A stretch of 21,189 bases of DNA, taken from NCBI GenBank assembly GCA_900550165.1, contig URQY01000032.1, positions 1-21,189 of the forward strand, read 5' to 3'. The stretch comes from an uncultured Eubacteriales bacterium (lineage in GTDB: Bacteria > Bacillota > Clostridia > Oscillospirales > Oscillospiraceae). The notes under the pieces were generated by a model that was not told the DNA's origin, did no database searches, and was given only the letters and a program-made list of their open reading frames with translations. The position numbers and the translations under genes were made by a program. The stretch's first letter is position 1. Every line of letters begins with the position of its first letter. Positions 15,983 through 21,137 of the stretch are shown in pieces.

Positions 15983-17304
15983 TGCAAGTAACTGTGATCG
16001 GCGCCGGTCTTGCCGGCTGCGAGGCTGCCTGGCAGCTCGCGCAGCGCGGCGTGAGCGTGACGCTGCATGAAATGAAGCCCGAAAAGAAAACGCCCGCGCA
16101 CCATACCGAATCCTTTGCCGAGCTGTGCTGCTCGAACTCGCTGCGCTCGGACCAGATCGAAAACGCGGTGGGCCTGCTGAAAGAGGAGCTGCGCCGCCTG
16201 GATTCGCTCATCATGGCCTGCGCGGACGCGACGCGCGTGGAGGCTGGCGGCGCGCTGGCGGTGGATCGCTGCGGCTTTTCGGATCTCGTGACGGAGAAAA
16301 TCCGCTCCCATCCCAACATCACGGTCGTTCCCGGCGAGGTGACGGCCATCCCCGAGGGGAACGTCATCATCGCCTCGGGCCCGCTGACGAGCGACGCGCT
16401 CGCCGCCGCCATCGCCGAAAAGATCGGCGACGGCCACACGCTGAACTTTTTCGACGCCGCCGCCCCGCTCGTGACGTTTGAAAGCGTCGACATGGATTTG
16501 ACATTTTTCGCCTCGCGCTACGATAAGGGCACGGCGGACTACATCAACTGCCCCATGACGGAGCAGGAGTACGACGCTTTCTGGCAGGCGCTCACCACCG
16601 CTGAGGAAGCGCCGGTGCACGGCTTTGAGGATAAGCACGTCTTCGAGGGCTGTATGCCCGTCGAGGTCATGGCGCGGCGGGGGCACGACACGCTCTGCTA
16701 CGGTCCGCTCAAGCCGCGCGGCCTGCGCGACCCGAAGACGGGGCAGGAGCCCTACGCCGTCGTCCAGCTGCGGCGCGACAACGCGCAGGGCAGCGTCTAT
16801 AACCTCGTCGGCTTCCAGACGCATCTGCGCTTTCCCGAGCAGAAGCGCGTGTTTTCGATGATCCCCGCGCTGCACGAGGCGGACTTTGTCCGCTACGGCG
16901 TGATGCACCGCAACACGTATCTCCGCTCGCCGGGGCTGCTGGATCGCTATTACCGCCTCATTGCTGATGAGCGCATCGCCTTTGCCGGCCAGATGACCGG
17001 CGTGGAGGGCTACATCGAGTCCGCGGCCTCGGGCTTTCTGGCGGGCGTGGAGATGGCAAGAAGGCTTGCGGGCGAAGCGCCCGTCGACTTCCCGCGCGAG
17101 ACGGCCATCGGCGCGCTGGGGCTTTACATCAGCGATACGACCGTTTCGGATTTTCAGCCGATGAACGTGAACTTTGGCATCATGCCGCCGCTGGGCTATC
17201 GCATCAAGGGCGGCAAGCGCGTGAAGAACGCCGCGCTCGCCGCGCGCTCGCTTGAAAAGATCGACGAGCTGCGCGAAGCGGTGCTGCGCGATAGAAAGGA
17301 GTGA
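15982..17304 (+). CDS. trmFO: Folate/FAD-dependent tRNA (uracil-54-C5)-methyltransferase TrmFO
   Basis: Makes ribothymidine at position 54 of the tRNA T-loop using methylenetetrahydrofolate and FAD rather than S-adenosylmethionine. The 440-residue product begins with the FAD-binding VIGAGLAGCEAAWQL, followed by HEMKPEKKTPAHH and the family motif CCSNSLRSD (C50). The second conserved cysteine is C224 in EGCMPVEVMARRG. Further family blocks are YAVVQLRRDN, FVRYGVMHRNTYL, FAGQMTGVEGYIES and NVNFGIMPPL. The ATG at 15982 shares its A with the topA stop. The topA-trmFO order is widely conserved in Firmicutes. plsX starts four bases after the stop. Confidence 0.97.
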   Translation: MQVTVIGAGLAGCEAAWQLAQRGVSVTLHEMKPEKKTPAHHTESFAELCCSNSLRSDQIENAVGLLKEELRRLDSLIMACADATRVEAGGALAVDRCGFSDLVTEKIRSHPNITVVPGEVTAIPEGNVIIASGPLTSDALAAAIAEKIGDGHTLNFFDAAAPLVTFESVDMDLTFFASRYDKGTADYINCPMTEQEYDAFWQALTTAEEAPVHGFEDKHVFEGCMPVEVMARRGHDTLCYGPLKPRGLRDPKTGQEPYAVVQLRRDNAQGSVYNLVGFQTHLRFPEQKRVFSMIPALHEADFVRYGVMHRNTYLRSPGLLDRYYRLIADERIAFAGQMTGVEGYIESAASGFLAGVEMARRLAGEAPVDFPRETAIGALGLYISDTTVSDFQPMNVNFGIMPPLGYRIKGGKRVKNAALAARSLEKIDELREAVLRDRKE

Positions 17305-17308
17305 CCCC

Positions 17309-18334
17309 ATGAAGATCATTGTCGACGCCATGGGCGGCGATTTTGCCCCCCTTGCGCCGGTCAAGGGCGCGCTGATGGCGCACGAACGCTACGGCGCGGA
17401 CATCATCCTTGCCGGAAGGACGGAGGATATCCTGCGCGCGATGGAGCAGTGCGGCTGCAAGGACCTGCCAAAGGGCGTTGAGATCGCCAACGCGAGCGAG
17501 GTCGTCGAGATCTGCGACGACCCGGCCACGGCCTTCAAGCACAAGAAGGACTCGTCTCTCACGGTGGGGCTCACGATGCTGCGCAACGGCGAGGCGGACG
17601 GCTTTGTCAGCGCGGGCAGCACGGGCGCGCTCCTTGCGGGCGCGACGCTCGTGGTCAAGCGCGTCCGCGGCCTGCGCCGTGCGGCGCTCGCGCCGACCAT
17701 CCCGACGGCCAAGGGCAAGGCGGTGCTGATCGACTGCGGCGCGAACGCCGAGTGCACGGTCGAATACCTGCTGCAATTTGCCTACCTTGGCAGCTACTAC
17801 GCGCAGAAGGTCCTCGGCGTGGAGAATCCGCGCGTCGGCCTTCTGAACATCGGCGCGGAGGAGAGCAAGGGCGACACGCTGCGCCGCGAGACGTATCAGA
17901 AGCTCAAGGAAGCGGGAGAGGCGGGGCACCTCAACTTCACCGGCAACATCGAAGCGAAGGAAGCGATGCTCGGCGCGTGCGACGTTATCGTCGCCGACGG
18001 CTACAGCGGCAACATTATGCTCAAGAGCATCGAGGGCACGGGCAAGCTCCTTTCCATCAAGCTCAAGGAGATGCTGCTGCACAGCGCGGGCACGAAGCTG
18101 GCGGCGCTGCTGCTGAAGGGGCAGCTCGGTGACTTTAAGAAAATGCTCGACGCGAACGAGGTCGGCGGCACGGCGCTGCTCGGCATCTCGAAGCCCGTCG
18201 TCAAGGCGCACGGCAGCGCGAGCGAGGTCGGCTTCTGCAACGCGGTGCGCCAGGCGATGGAGGTCGCGCGCAGCGGCATCATCGGCGATATCGAGCAGAA
18301 TATCGACAAGATGCGCATTGAACAGAAGGCATAA
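17309..18334 (+). CDS. plsX: Phosphate acyltransferase PlsX
   Basis: Converts acyl-ACP to acyl-phosphate, the donor used by PlsY in the first step of phospholipid synthesis. It is a peripheral membrane enzyme. The 341-residue product has the N-terminal signature MKIIVDAMGGDFAP, then FVSAGSTGALLAGATL, LIDCGANAECTVEYLLQFA, GLLNIGAEESKG and ADGYSGNIMLKSIEG, all characteristic. The ATG at 17309 is preceded by GAAAGGAG, which overlaps the trmFO stop. No fapR or other regulator gene precedes it. acpP follows after 100 bases with its own promoter. Confidence 0.97.
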   Translation: MKIIVDAMGGDFAPLAPVKGALMAHERYGADIILAGRTEDILRAMEQCGCKDLPKGVEIANASEVVEICDDPATAFKHKKDSSLTVGLTMLRNGEADGFVSAGSTGALLAGATLVVKRVRGLRRAALAPTIPTAKGKAVLIDCGANAECTVEYLLQFAYLGSYYAQKVLGVENPRVGLLNIGAEESKGDTLRRETYQKLKEAGEAGHLNFTGNIEAKEAMLGACDVIVADGYSGNIMLKSIEGTGKLLSIKLKEMLLHSAGTKLAALLLKGQLGDFKKMLDANEVGGTALLGISKPVVKAHGSASEVGFCNAVRQAMEVARSGIIGDIEQNIDKMRIEQKA

Positions 18335-18367
18335 CGCGGGGAATGCCCAAAAGCGGCAAAATGGGTA

Positions 18368-18396
18368 TTGACACGGCAGTGCCTTTGCCGTATCAT
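18368..18396 (+). promoter_or_regulatory. acpP-rnc promoter with an inverted repeat in its spacer
   Basis: -35 TTGACA (18368-18373), 17-base spacer, -10 TATCAT (18391-18396). The spacer carries a perfect inverted repeat, ACGGCA (18373-18378) and TGCCGT (18386-18391), that touches both boxes. This placement suits a repressor operator, but no regulator can be named. Confidence 0.8.
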
Positions 18397-18434
18397 TTGG
18401 AAGAACCAAAACCGTGAGAGGAAGTAAAGACATT

Positions 18435-18680
18435 ATGAGTCCCGAAGAAATTTTCAAAACGATGCAGAAGCTGATCGTGGAGCAGTTCGCGCTCGACCCC
18501 GACGAGGTCACGATGGACAGCTCGTTTGAGGAAGATCTTGGCGCCGACTCTGTGGACCTTGTCGAACTGGTGATGGCCATGGAAGAGGAGTTCGAGGTCG
18601 ACGAGATCCCCGAAGAGGAGCTCACCTCGCTCAAGACGGTCGGCGACTGTGTGCGCTACCTGAGCACGAAGCTCGGTTAA
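18435..18680 (+). CDS. acpP: Acyl carrier protein
   Basis: Carries growing fatty acids on a 4'-phosphopantetheine arm and supplies acyl groups to PlsX. The 81-residue acidic protein has the attachment motif LGADSVDLVEL with the modified serine at S39, and the typical helices FKTMQKLIVEQFAL and MAMEEEFEVDEIPEEE. The start is ATG at 18435; AGAGGAAG lies about ten bases upstream. A GTG at 18414 is in frame but would consume that site. It is read from its own promoter at 18368-18396 and followed by a hairpin that probably lowers rnc expression relative to acpP. Confidence 0.96.
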   Translation: MSPEEIFKTMQKLIVEQFALDPDEVTMDSSFEEDLGADSVDLVELVMAMEEEFEVDEIPEEELTSLKTVGDCVRYLSTKLG

Positions 18681-18692
18681 AAAGAAGAAAGC

Positions 18693-18720
18693 CGCCCCGC
18701 TTCGCGCGGGGCGTCCTTTT
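18693..18720 (+). terminator. Terminator or attenuator between acpP and rnc
   Basis: Perfect eight-base stem CGCCCCGC (18693-18700) with GCGGGGCG (18706-18713), a five-base loop, then CCTTTT. The T-tract is short and rnc starts 18 bases later with no promoter in between, so partial read-through is likely. Confidence 0.75.
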
Positions 18721-18737
18721 ATCAGGAGGAACGTATC

Positions 18738-19421
18738 ATGCAGGCCCTGGAAGAGAAGCTGCAATATCATTTCAAAAACACGGCGCTGCTCGAAGAGGCG
18801 CTGCGCCACAGCTCGTATGCCAACGAGCACCGCGGGGCACACTTTTTCAGCAACGAGCGCCTGGAATTTTTGGGCGACAGCGTGCTCGGCTTTGTCACGG
18901 CGGAGTATCTGTTTGCCAAGCACCCGAACGCGCCGGAGGGCGAGCTGACGCGCATCCGCGCCCTGCTCGTGTGCGAGGACAGCCTGCACGAGGTCGCGCA
19001 GCGGCTGGAGCTGGGAAAGTACTTAAAGCTCGGCAACGGCGAGGAGGGCTGCGGCGGGCGCACGCGCCCGTCCATTCTGGCCGACGCGACCGAGGCGGTC
19101 TTTGCCGCCGTGTACCTTGACGGCGGCATCGGCGCGGCGAGTGCGCTCATCCACCGCGTGCTGCTCGACACCGAGCGCGAGGAGGTCGCCGAGGAGAAGC
19201 GCCGCGACTACAAGACCCTTTTGCAGGAATTTGTGCAGCGCACGCCGAATCAGACGCTCTCCTACCGTCAGCTCGGCGAGAGCGGCCCCGACCACGACAA
19301 GACCTTCTGCTTCGAGGTGCTGCTCAACGGCGGCAGCGTGGGCAAGGGCGCGGGCCGCAGCAAGAAGGAGGCCGAGCAGATGGCCGCTAAGGACGCGCTC
19401 GAAGCGCTCGACAAGCGCTGA
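18738..19421 (+). CDS. rnc: Ribonuclease III
   Basis: Double-strand-specific endoribonuclease that matures rRNA and processes or degrades structured and antisense-paired RNAs. The 227-residue product has the catalytic signature NERLEFLGDSVLGF (E43, D47), the second pair D116 and E119 in LADATEAVFAAVYLDGG, and a C-terminal double-stranded-RNA-binding domain (about 155-225; DYKTLLQEFVQRT ... GAGRSKKEAEQMAAKDALEAL). The ATG at 18738 follows AGGAGGA. In many Firmicutes rnc is followed by smc and ftsY; here it is followed by a terminator and convergent genes. Confidence 0.97.
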   Translation: MQALEEKLQYHFKNTALLEEALRHSSYANEHRGAHFFSNERLEFLGDSVLGFVTAEYLFAKHPNAPEGELTRIRALLVCEDSLHEVAQRLELGKYLKLGNGEEGCGGRTRPSILADATEAVFAAVYLDGGIGAASALIHRVLLDTEREEVAEEKRRDYKTLLQEFVQRTPNQTLSYRQLGESGPDHDKTFCFEVLLNGGSVGKGAGRSKKEAEQMAAKDALEALDKR

Positions 19422-19438
19422 GAAGCATTCCGAATATG

Positions 19439-19472
19439 AAAAATCGTCGTGACGCGGTCACGGCGATTTTTT
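19439..19472. terminator. Bidirectional terminator between rnc and the TSUP genes
   Basis: Long stem AAAAATCGTCGTGAC (19439-19453) with 19457-19471 and a GCG loop, with one G-T wobble. Runs of A and T on the two sides make it work in both directions. The stop codon of the downstream-most TSUP gene (19458-19460) lies inside the stem. Confidence 0.9.
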
Positions 19473-19841
19473 GCTGCCCGTTTTCGGTTTTTCGAAGAGA
19501 ATAGAGAGCCCCGCGTAGAGCAAGAATAAGCCAAAGGGCCTGCGGAGGACGGCGCTGTCGAGCGCTGTCGCGGCGAGGGCGGCGAGAAGCGCGCAGACGA
19601 TGCCGGTCGGGATGGCCGCGCGCAGGGCGGCGGCGTCAAGGTAGCCGTTTTTTCGGTGCGCGAAGAGCGAGACGCCCGCCGTGGGCAGGAAGTAGAGCAG
19701 GTTGATGGCCTGCGCCGTGCGCTGCTCCACACCGAAAAAGAGCGTCATGCACAACAGCAGCAGCGTCCCGCCGCCGATGCCCCAGGCCGAGAGAATGCCC
19801 GTCACAAGCCCGCAGAGCGCCGGGAGGAGCCACTGCGTCAT
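19458..19841 (-). CDS. TauE/SafE (TSUP) half-size membrane protein, second of the pair
   Basis: A 127-residue membrane protein equivalent to one repeat of a TSUP (DUF81) transporter, a family linked to export or uptake of sulfite, sulfonates and other sulfur or organic anions. About four hydrophobic segments are visible, starting ALCGLVTGILSAWGIGGGTLL, which carries the family's glycine-rich motif, followed by AINLLYFLPTAGVSLF. A full TSUP protein has about 250 residues in two repeats, so this one probably pairs with the 117-residue protein encoded just upstream. Its ATG (19839-19841) overlaps the stop of that gene as ATGA. The C-terminal SKKSP is encoded inside the terminator hairpin. Substrate unknown. 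Confidence 0.85.
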   Translation of the reverse strand: MTQWLLPALCGLVTGILSAWGIGGGTLLLLCMTLFFGVEQRTAQAINLLYFLPTAGVSLFAHRKNGYLDAAALRAAIPTGIVCALLAALAATALDSAVLRRPFGLFLLYAGLSILFEKPKTGSKKSP

Positions 19842-20191
19842 AAAAGGTACCTCGCGGCCCCGTAGAGCAGGAAGAGCGCAAATATGCGCCTGAGCCACGT
19901 GTTCGGCACATTTTTGAACAGTCTCCCGCCGATAAGTCCGCCGATGAGCCCGCCGGCGAGATAGGGGAGGGCTTCCCTGAGCGGCAGCGCGCTGCGCAGG
20001 AAATAAACGCCCGCCGAGACGAGGCACACGGGGAGGATGATCGCCACGCAGGTCGCGAAGGCGGCCTTTTCCTCCAGCCCTGCCCACTTGCGCAGGAGCA
20101 GCACGAGCGGGATGCCCCCGCCCCCGCCGAAGAGCCCGTTCACCACCCCTGCGGCCGCGCCTGCTGCGCGACATTTCGTCGCCTTTCGCAT
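19838..20191 (-). CDS. TauE/SafE (TSUP) half-size membrane protein, first of the pair
   Basis: A 117-residue membrane protein corresponding to the other TSUP repeat. The N-terminal helix carries GVVNGLFGGGGGIPLVLLL, the glycine-rich TSUP motif, followed by three further hydrophobic stretches (AFATCVAIILPVCLVSAGVYF, PYLAGGLIGGLIGG and IFALFLLYGAARYLL). The ATG at 20191 follows AGGAGGGG. The two half proteins are most simply read as an obligate heterodimer forming one transporter. A frameshifted single gene is unlikely, because the downstream half has its own start in an ATGA overlap and both halves look intact. The DUF1540 gene lies 46 bases upstream on the same strand. Confidence 0.87.
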   Translation of the reverse strand: MRKATKCRAAGAAAGVVNGLFGGGGGIPLVLLLRKWAGLEEKAAFATCVAIILPVCLVSAGVYFLRSALPLREALPYLAGGLIGGLIGGRLFKNVPNTWLRRIFALFLLYGAARYLL

Positions 20192-20210
20192 ACTGCCCCT
20201 CCTAAGTAGT

Positions 20211-20228
20211 CTGCGCCCGCGGGCGCAG
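20211..20228. repeat. 18-base perfect palindrome between the DUF1540 and TSUP genes
   Basis: CTGCGCCCGCGGGCGCAG is fully self-complementary. It has no T-tract on either side, so it is a hairpin in an operon or an mRNA-stability element rather than a clear terminator. Confidence 0.75.
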
Positions 20229-20237
20229 AGCGTGACG

Positions 20238-20426
20238 TTACTGCTTCTTGAAGCTCTGGCAGTCGGTGCACTGGTCCATGGTGGGGTTGGCCTCGTGCGT
20301 GCCGACCTGAATGGCGTTCAGCCCGCAGTACTGGGCGTCCTTGCAGTGGTTGGCGCAGTTGGTCACGGCGCAGCGGATGGCGGTGTTGGGCGTGCAGGTG
20401 CAGCCGCTGTTGGTATGCTCGGTCAT
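20238..20426 (-). CDS. Cysteine-rich DUF1540-domain protein
   Basis: A 62-residue protein with eight cysteines (C9, C11, C19, C24, C28, C34, C53, C56). The core CAVTNCANHCKDAQYCGLNAIQVG followed by CTDCQSF matches the DUF1540 pattern common in Clostridia and spore formers. The cysteine pairs suggest bound metal, but function is unknown. The extra CxC near the N-terminus precedes the usual domain. The ATG at 20426 follows AGGAGGAAC. It may be co-transcribed with the TSUP pair. No confident promoter was found; a TTGCGCGCAA palindrome (20481-20490) lies upstream. Confidence 0.88.
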   Translation of the reverse strand: MTEHTNSGCTCTPNTAIRCAVTNCANHCKDAQYCGLNAIQVGTHEANPTMDQCTDCQSFKKQ

Positions 20427-20506
20427 AATCGTTCCTCCTGAAAGTAGTCTTGGCGTTTGCCGACGATAGCTTGCGCATATTTGCGCGCAATATACGGAGG
20501 AGATCA

Positions 20507-20536
20507 AAGCGCTCCGCGCGCGAGAACGGAGCGCTT
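20507..20536. repeat. Inverted repeat upstream of the DUF1540 gene
   Basis: Perfect ten-base arms AAGCGCTCCG (20507-20516) and CGGAGCGCTT (20527-20536) with a ten-base loop. No T-tract follows on either strand. It may be a relic terminator or an operator; nothing further can be said. Confidence 0.6.
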
Positions 20537-20614
20537 ACTCGGGGCGCCGTCCGGCGCATCAGAAGGGGGCTGAATATGGGGGTCAAAATCAGCGCTGCTT
20601 TTTGCCGGTTTAGA

Positions 20615-20623
20615 TGTTATTCT
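20615..20623 (+). promoter_or_regulatory. Possible extended -10 element for the toxin mRNA
   Basis: TGTTATTCT (20615-20623) resembles an extended -10 (TGnTATAAT) with four of six -10 bases. No -35 match is present at 16-18 bases. If used, the toxin mRNA would start near 20630 with a 5' leader of about 53 bases. Confidence 0.35.
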
Positions 20624-20656
20624 GTCGATGGCGCTGCACGAACGGCAGGCGGTTGG

Positions 20657-20676
20657 CACTTCCCTGATGGGAGGTG
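20657..20676 (+). promoter_or_regulatory. Hairpin sequestering the toxin ribosome-binding site
   Basis: CACTTCCC (20657-20664), TGAT loop, GGGAGGTG (20669-20676): eight pairs with one G-U. The right arm is the Shine-Dalgarno sequence of the toxin gene, so the fold would block ribosome binding. Confidence 0.75.
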
Positions 20677-20682
20677 ATGCTG

Positions 20683-20769
20683 ATGGTTACATACAGTGAG
20701 CTTTTTGCTTACTCTCTTGTACTCGTAAGCCTTGCTGGTCTGATTATCCAGATCTGCAAAAGAAAATGA
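20683..20769 (+). CDS. Type I toxin peptide, holin-like (Hol-Tox/Fst-like), 28 residues
   Basis: A tiny hydrophobic peptide. It starts MVTYSELFAYS, has one membrane segment at about residues 8-24 (SLVLVSLAGLIIQI) and ends CKRK. This polar start, single helix and basic tail match small peptides I know annotated as 'putative holin-like toxin', which resemble type I toxins such as Fst and TxpA and would act on the cytoplasmic membrane. The ATG at 20683 lies eight bases after a strong GGGAGG. An in-frame ATG at 20677 is too close to it. GC content is about 39 percent, far below the neighbours, which suggests acquisition. The stop codon lies inside a terminator hairpin shared with a convergent antisense RNA. 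Toxicity is inferred, not shown. Confidence 0.82.
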   Translation: MVTYSELFAYSLVLVSLAGLIIQICKRK

Positions 20770-20850
20770 CCGCCCCCGGCCAAGGAAAGCGGTCATTTCT
20801 TTTGAAATAATCTCTTTTTAAGGCTAACCGCTTGTCGCAGCGCCTTTTCT
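20757..20850 (-). ncRNA. Predicted antisense antitoxin RNA
   Basis: An RNA of roughly 90 bases expected from the promoter at 20857-20884, starting near 20850 and ending at the shared terminator near 20757. It has no credible open frame. Its last 45 or so bases are perfectly complementary to the 3' end of the toxin mRNA, including the whole terminator hairpin and its loop. This matches the position of RNA II in Fst-type loci. The ends are inferred from promoter and terminator positions. Confidence 0.75.
20764..20803. terminator. Shared bidirectional terminator of toxin and antitoxin RNAs
   Basis: Ten perfect pairs AAATGACCGC (20764-20773) with 20789-20798 and a 15-base loop. CTTTT follows on the plus strand and TCTTTT on the minus strand. 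The toxin stop codon (20767-20769) is in the left arm. Confidence 0.88.
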
Positions 20851-20856
20851 ATGATT

Positions 20857-20884
20857 ATTATAGCAGGTTGTGCGGCCTTGTCAA
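20857..20884 (-). promoter_or_regulatory. Very strong promoter of the antitoxin RNA
   Basis: Minus strand: consensus -35 TTGACA (20879-20884), 16-base spacer, consensus -10 TATAAT (20857-20862) preceded by TGC, forming an extended -10. It is the best promoter in the window and points at the toxin gene. A 12-base palindrome GCCAAGCTTGGC (20885-20896) abuts the -35 box. Confidence 0.92.
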
Positions 20885-21095
20885 GCCAAGCTTGGCAGAG
20901 ACCGTCGGGCGACGGTCCGCCCGGTGCCCTTGCAGAACGTCGCATCGACGTGTCCTGTCACACCGCGCCGGTTTTTGCCGAGACACAGCTCCGGCAGCGG
21001 CAGGCACGGGGCAGCACTGGAAACGGCAGGGGCGGGCAACAAGCTCTCCGCCCGCCCATCGCGGCAGGAGAGGGGTCAAAGCCTGAAAATAAGCA
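20885..21095. other. GC-rich intergenic DNA without a credible gene
   Basis: Between the antitoxin promoter and the tRNA terminator. It contains inverted repeats ACCGTC/GACGGT (20901-20916) and GGGCGGGC (21030-21037)/GCCCGCCC (21050-21057). Short open frames on both strands lack ribosome-binding sites and protein-like composition. I see no promoter or structured RNA family I can name. Confidence 0.6.
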
Positions 21096-21133
21096 TAAGA
21101 AAAACCCTGTAACCATTGAGATTACAGGGTTTT
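21096..21133 (-). terminator. Terminator downstream of tRNA-Cys
   Basis: Perfect 12-base stem, 21101-21112 with 21122-21133, and a nine-base loop. On the minus strand it is followed by TCTT after a run of T in the arm. It ends the tRNA transcript five bases after the CCA end. Confidence 0.9.
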
Positions 21134-21137
21134 CTTC

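Noticed and set aside
15652..17364. 570-codon minus-strand open frame opposite the topA tail and trmFO
   Set aside because: The low-complexity end is the complement of the lysine/alanine repeats. Not a gene.
20450..20677. 75-codon plus-strand frame upstream of the toxin
   Set aside because: Arginine-rich, no ribosome-binding site, and it crosses the inverted repeat and toxin leader. The real coding signal is the 28-codon ORF in another frame.
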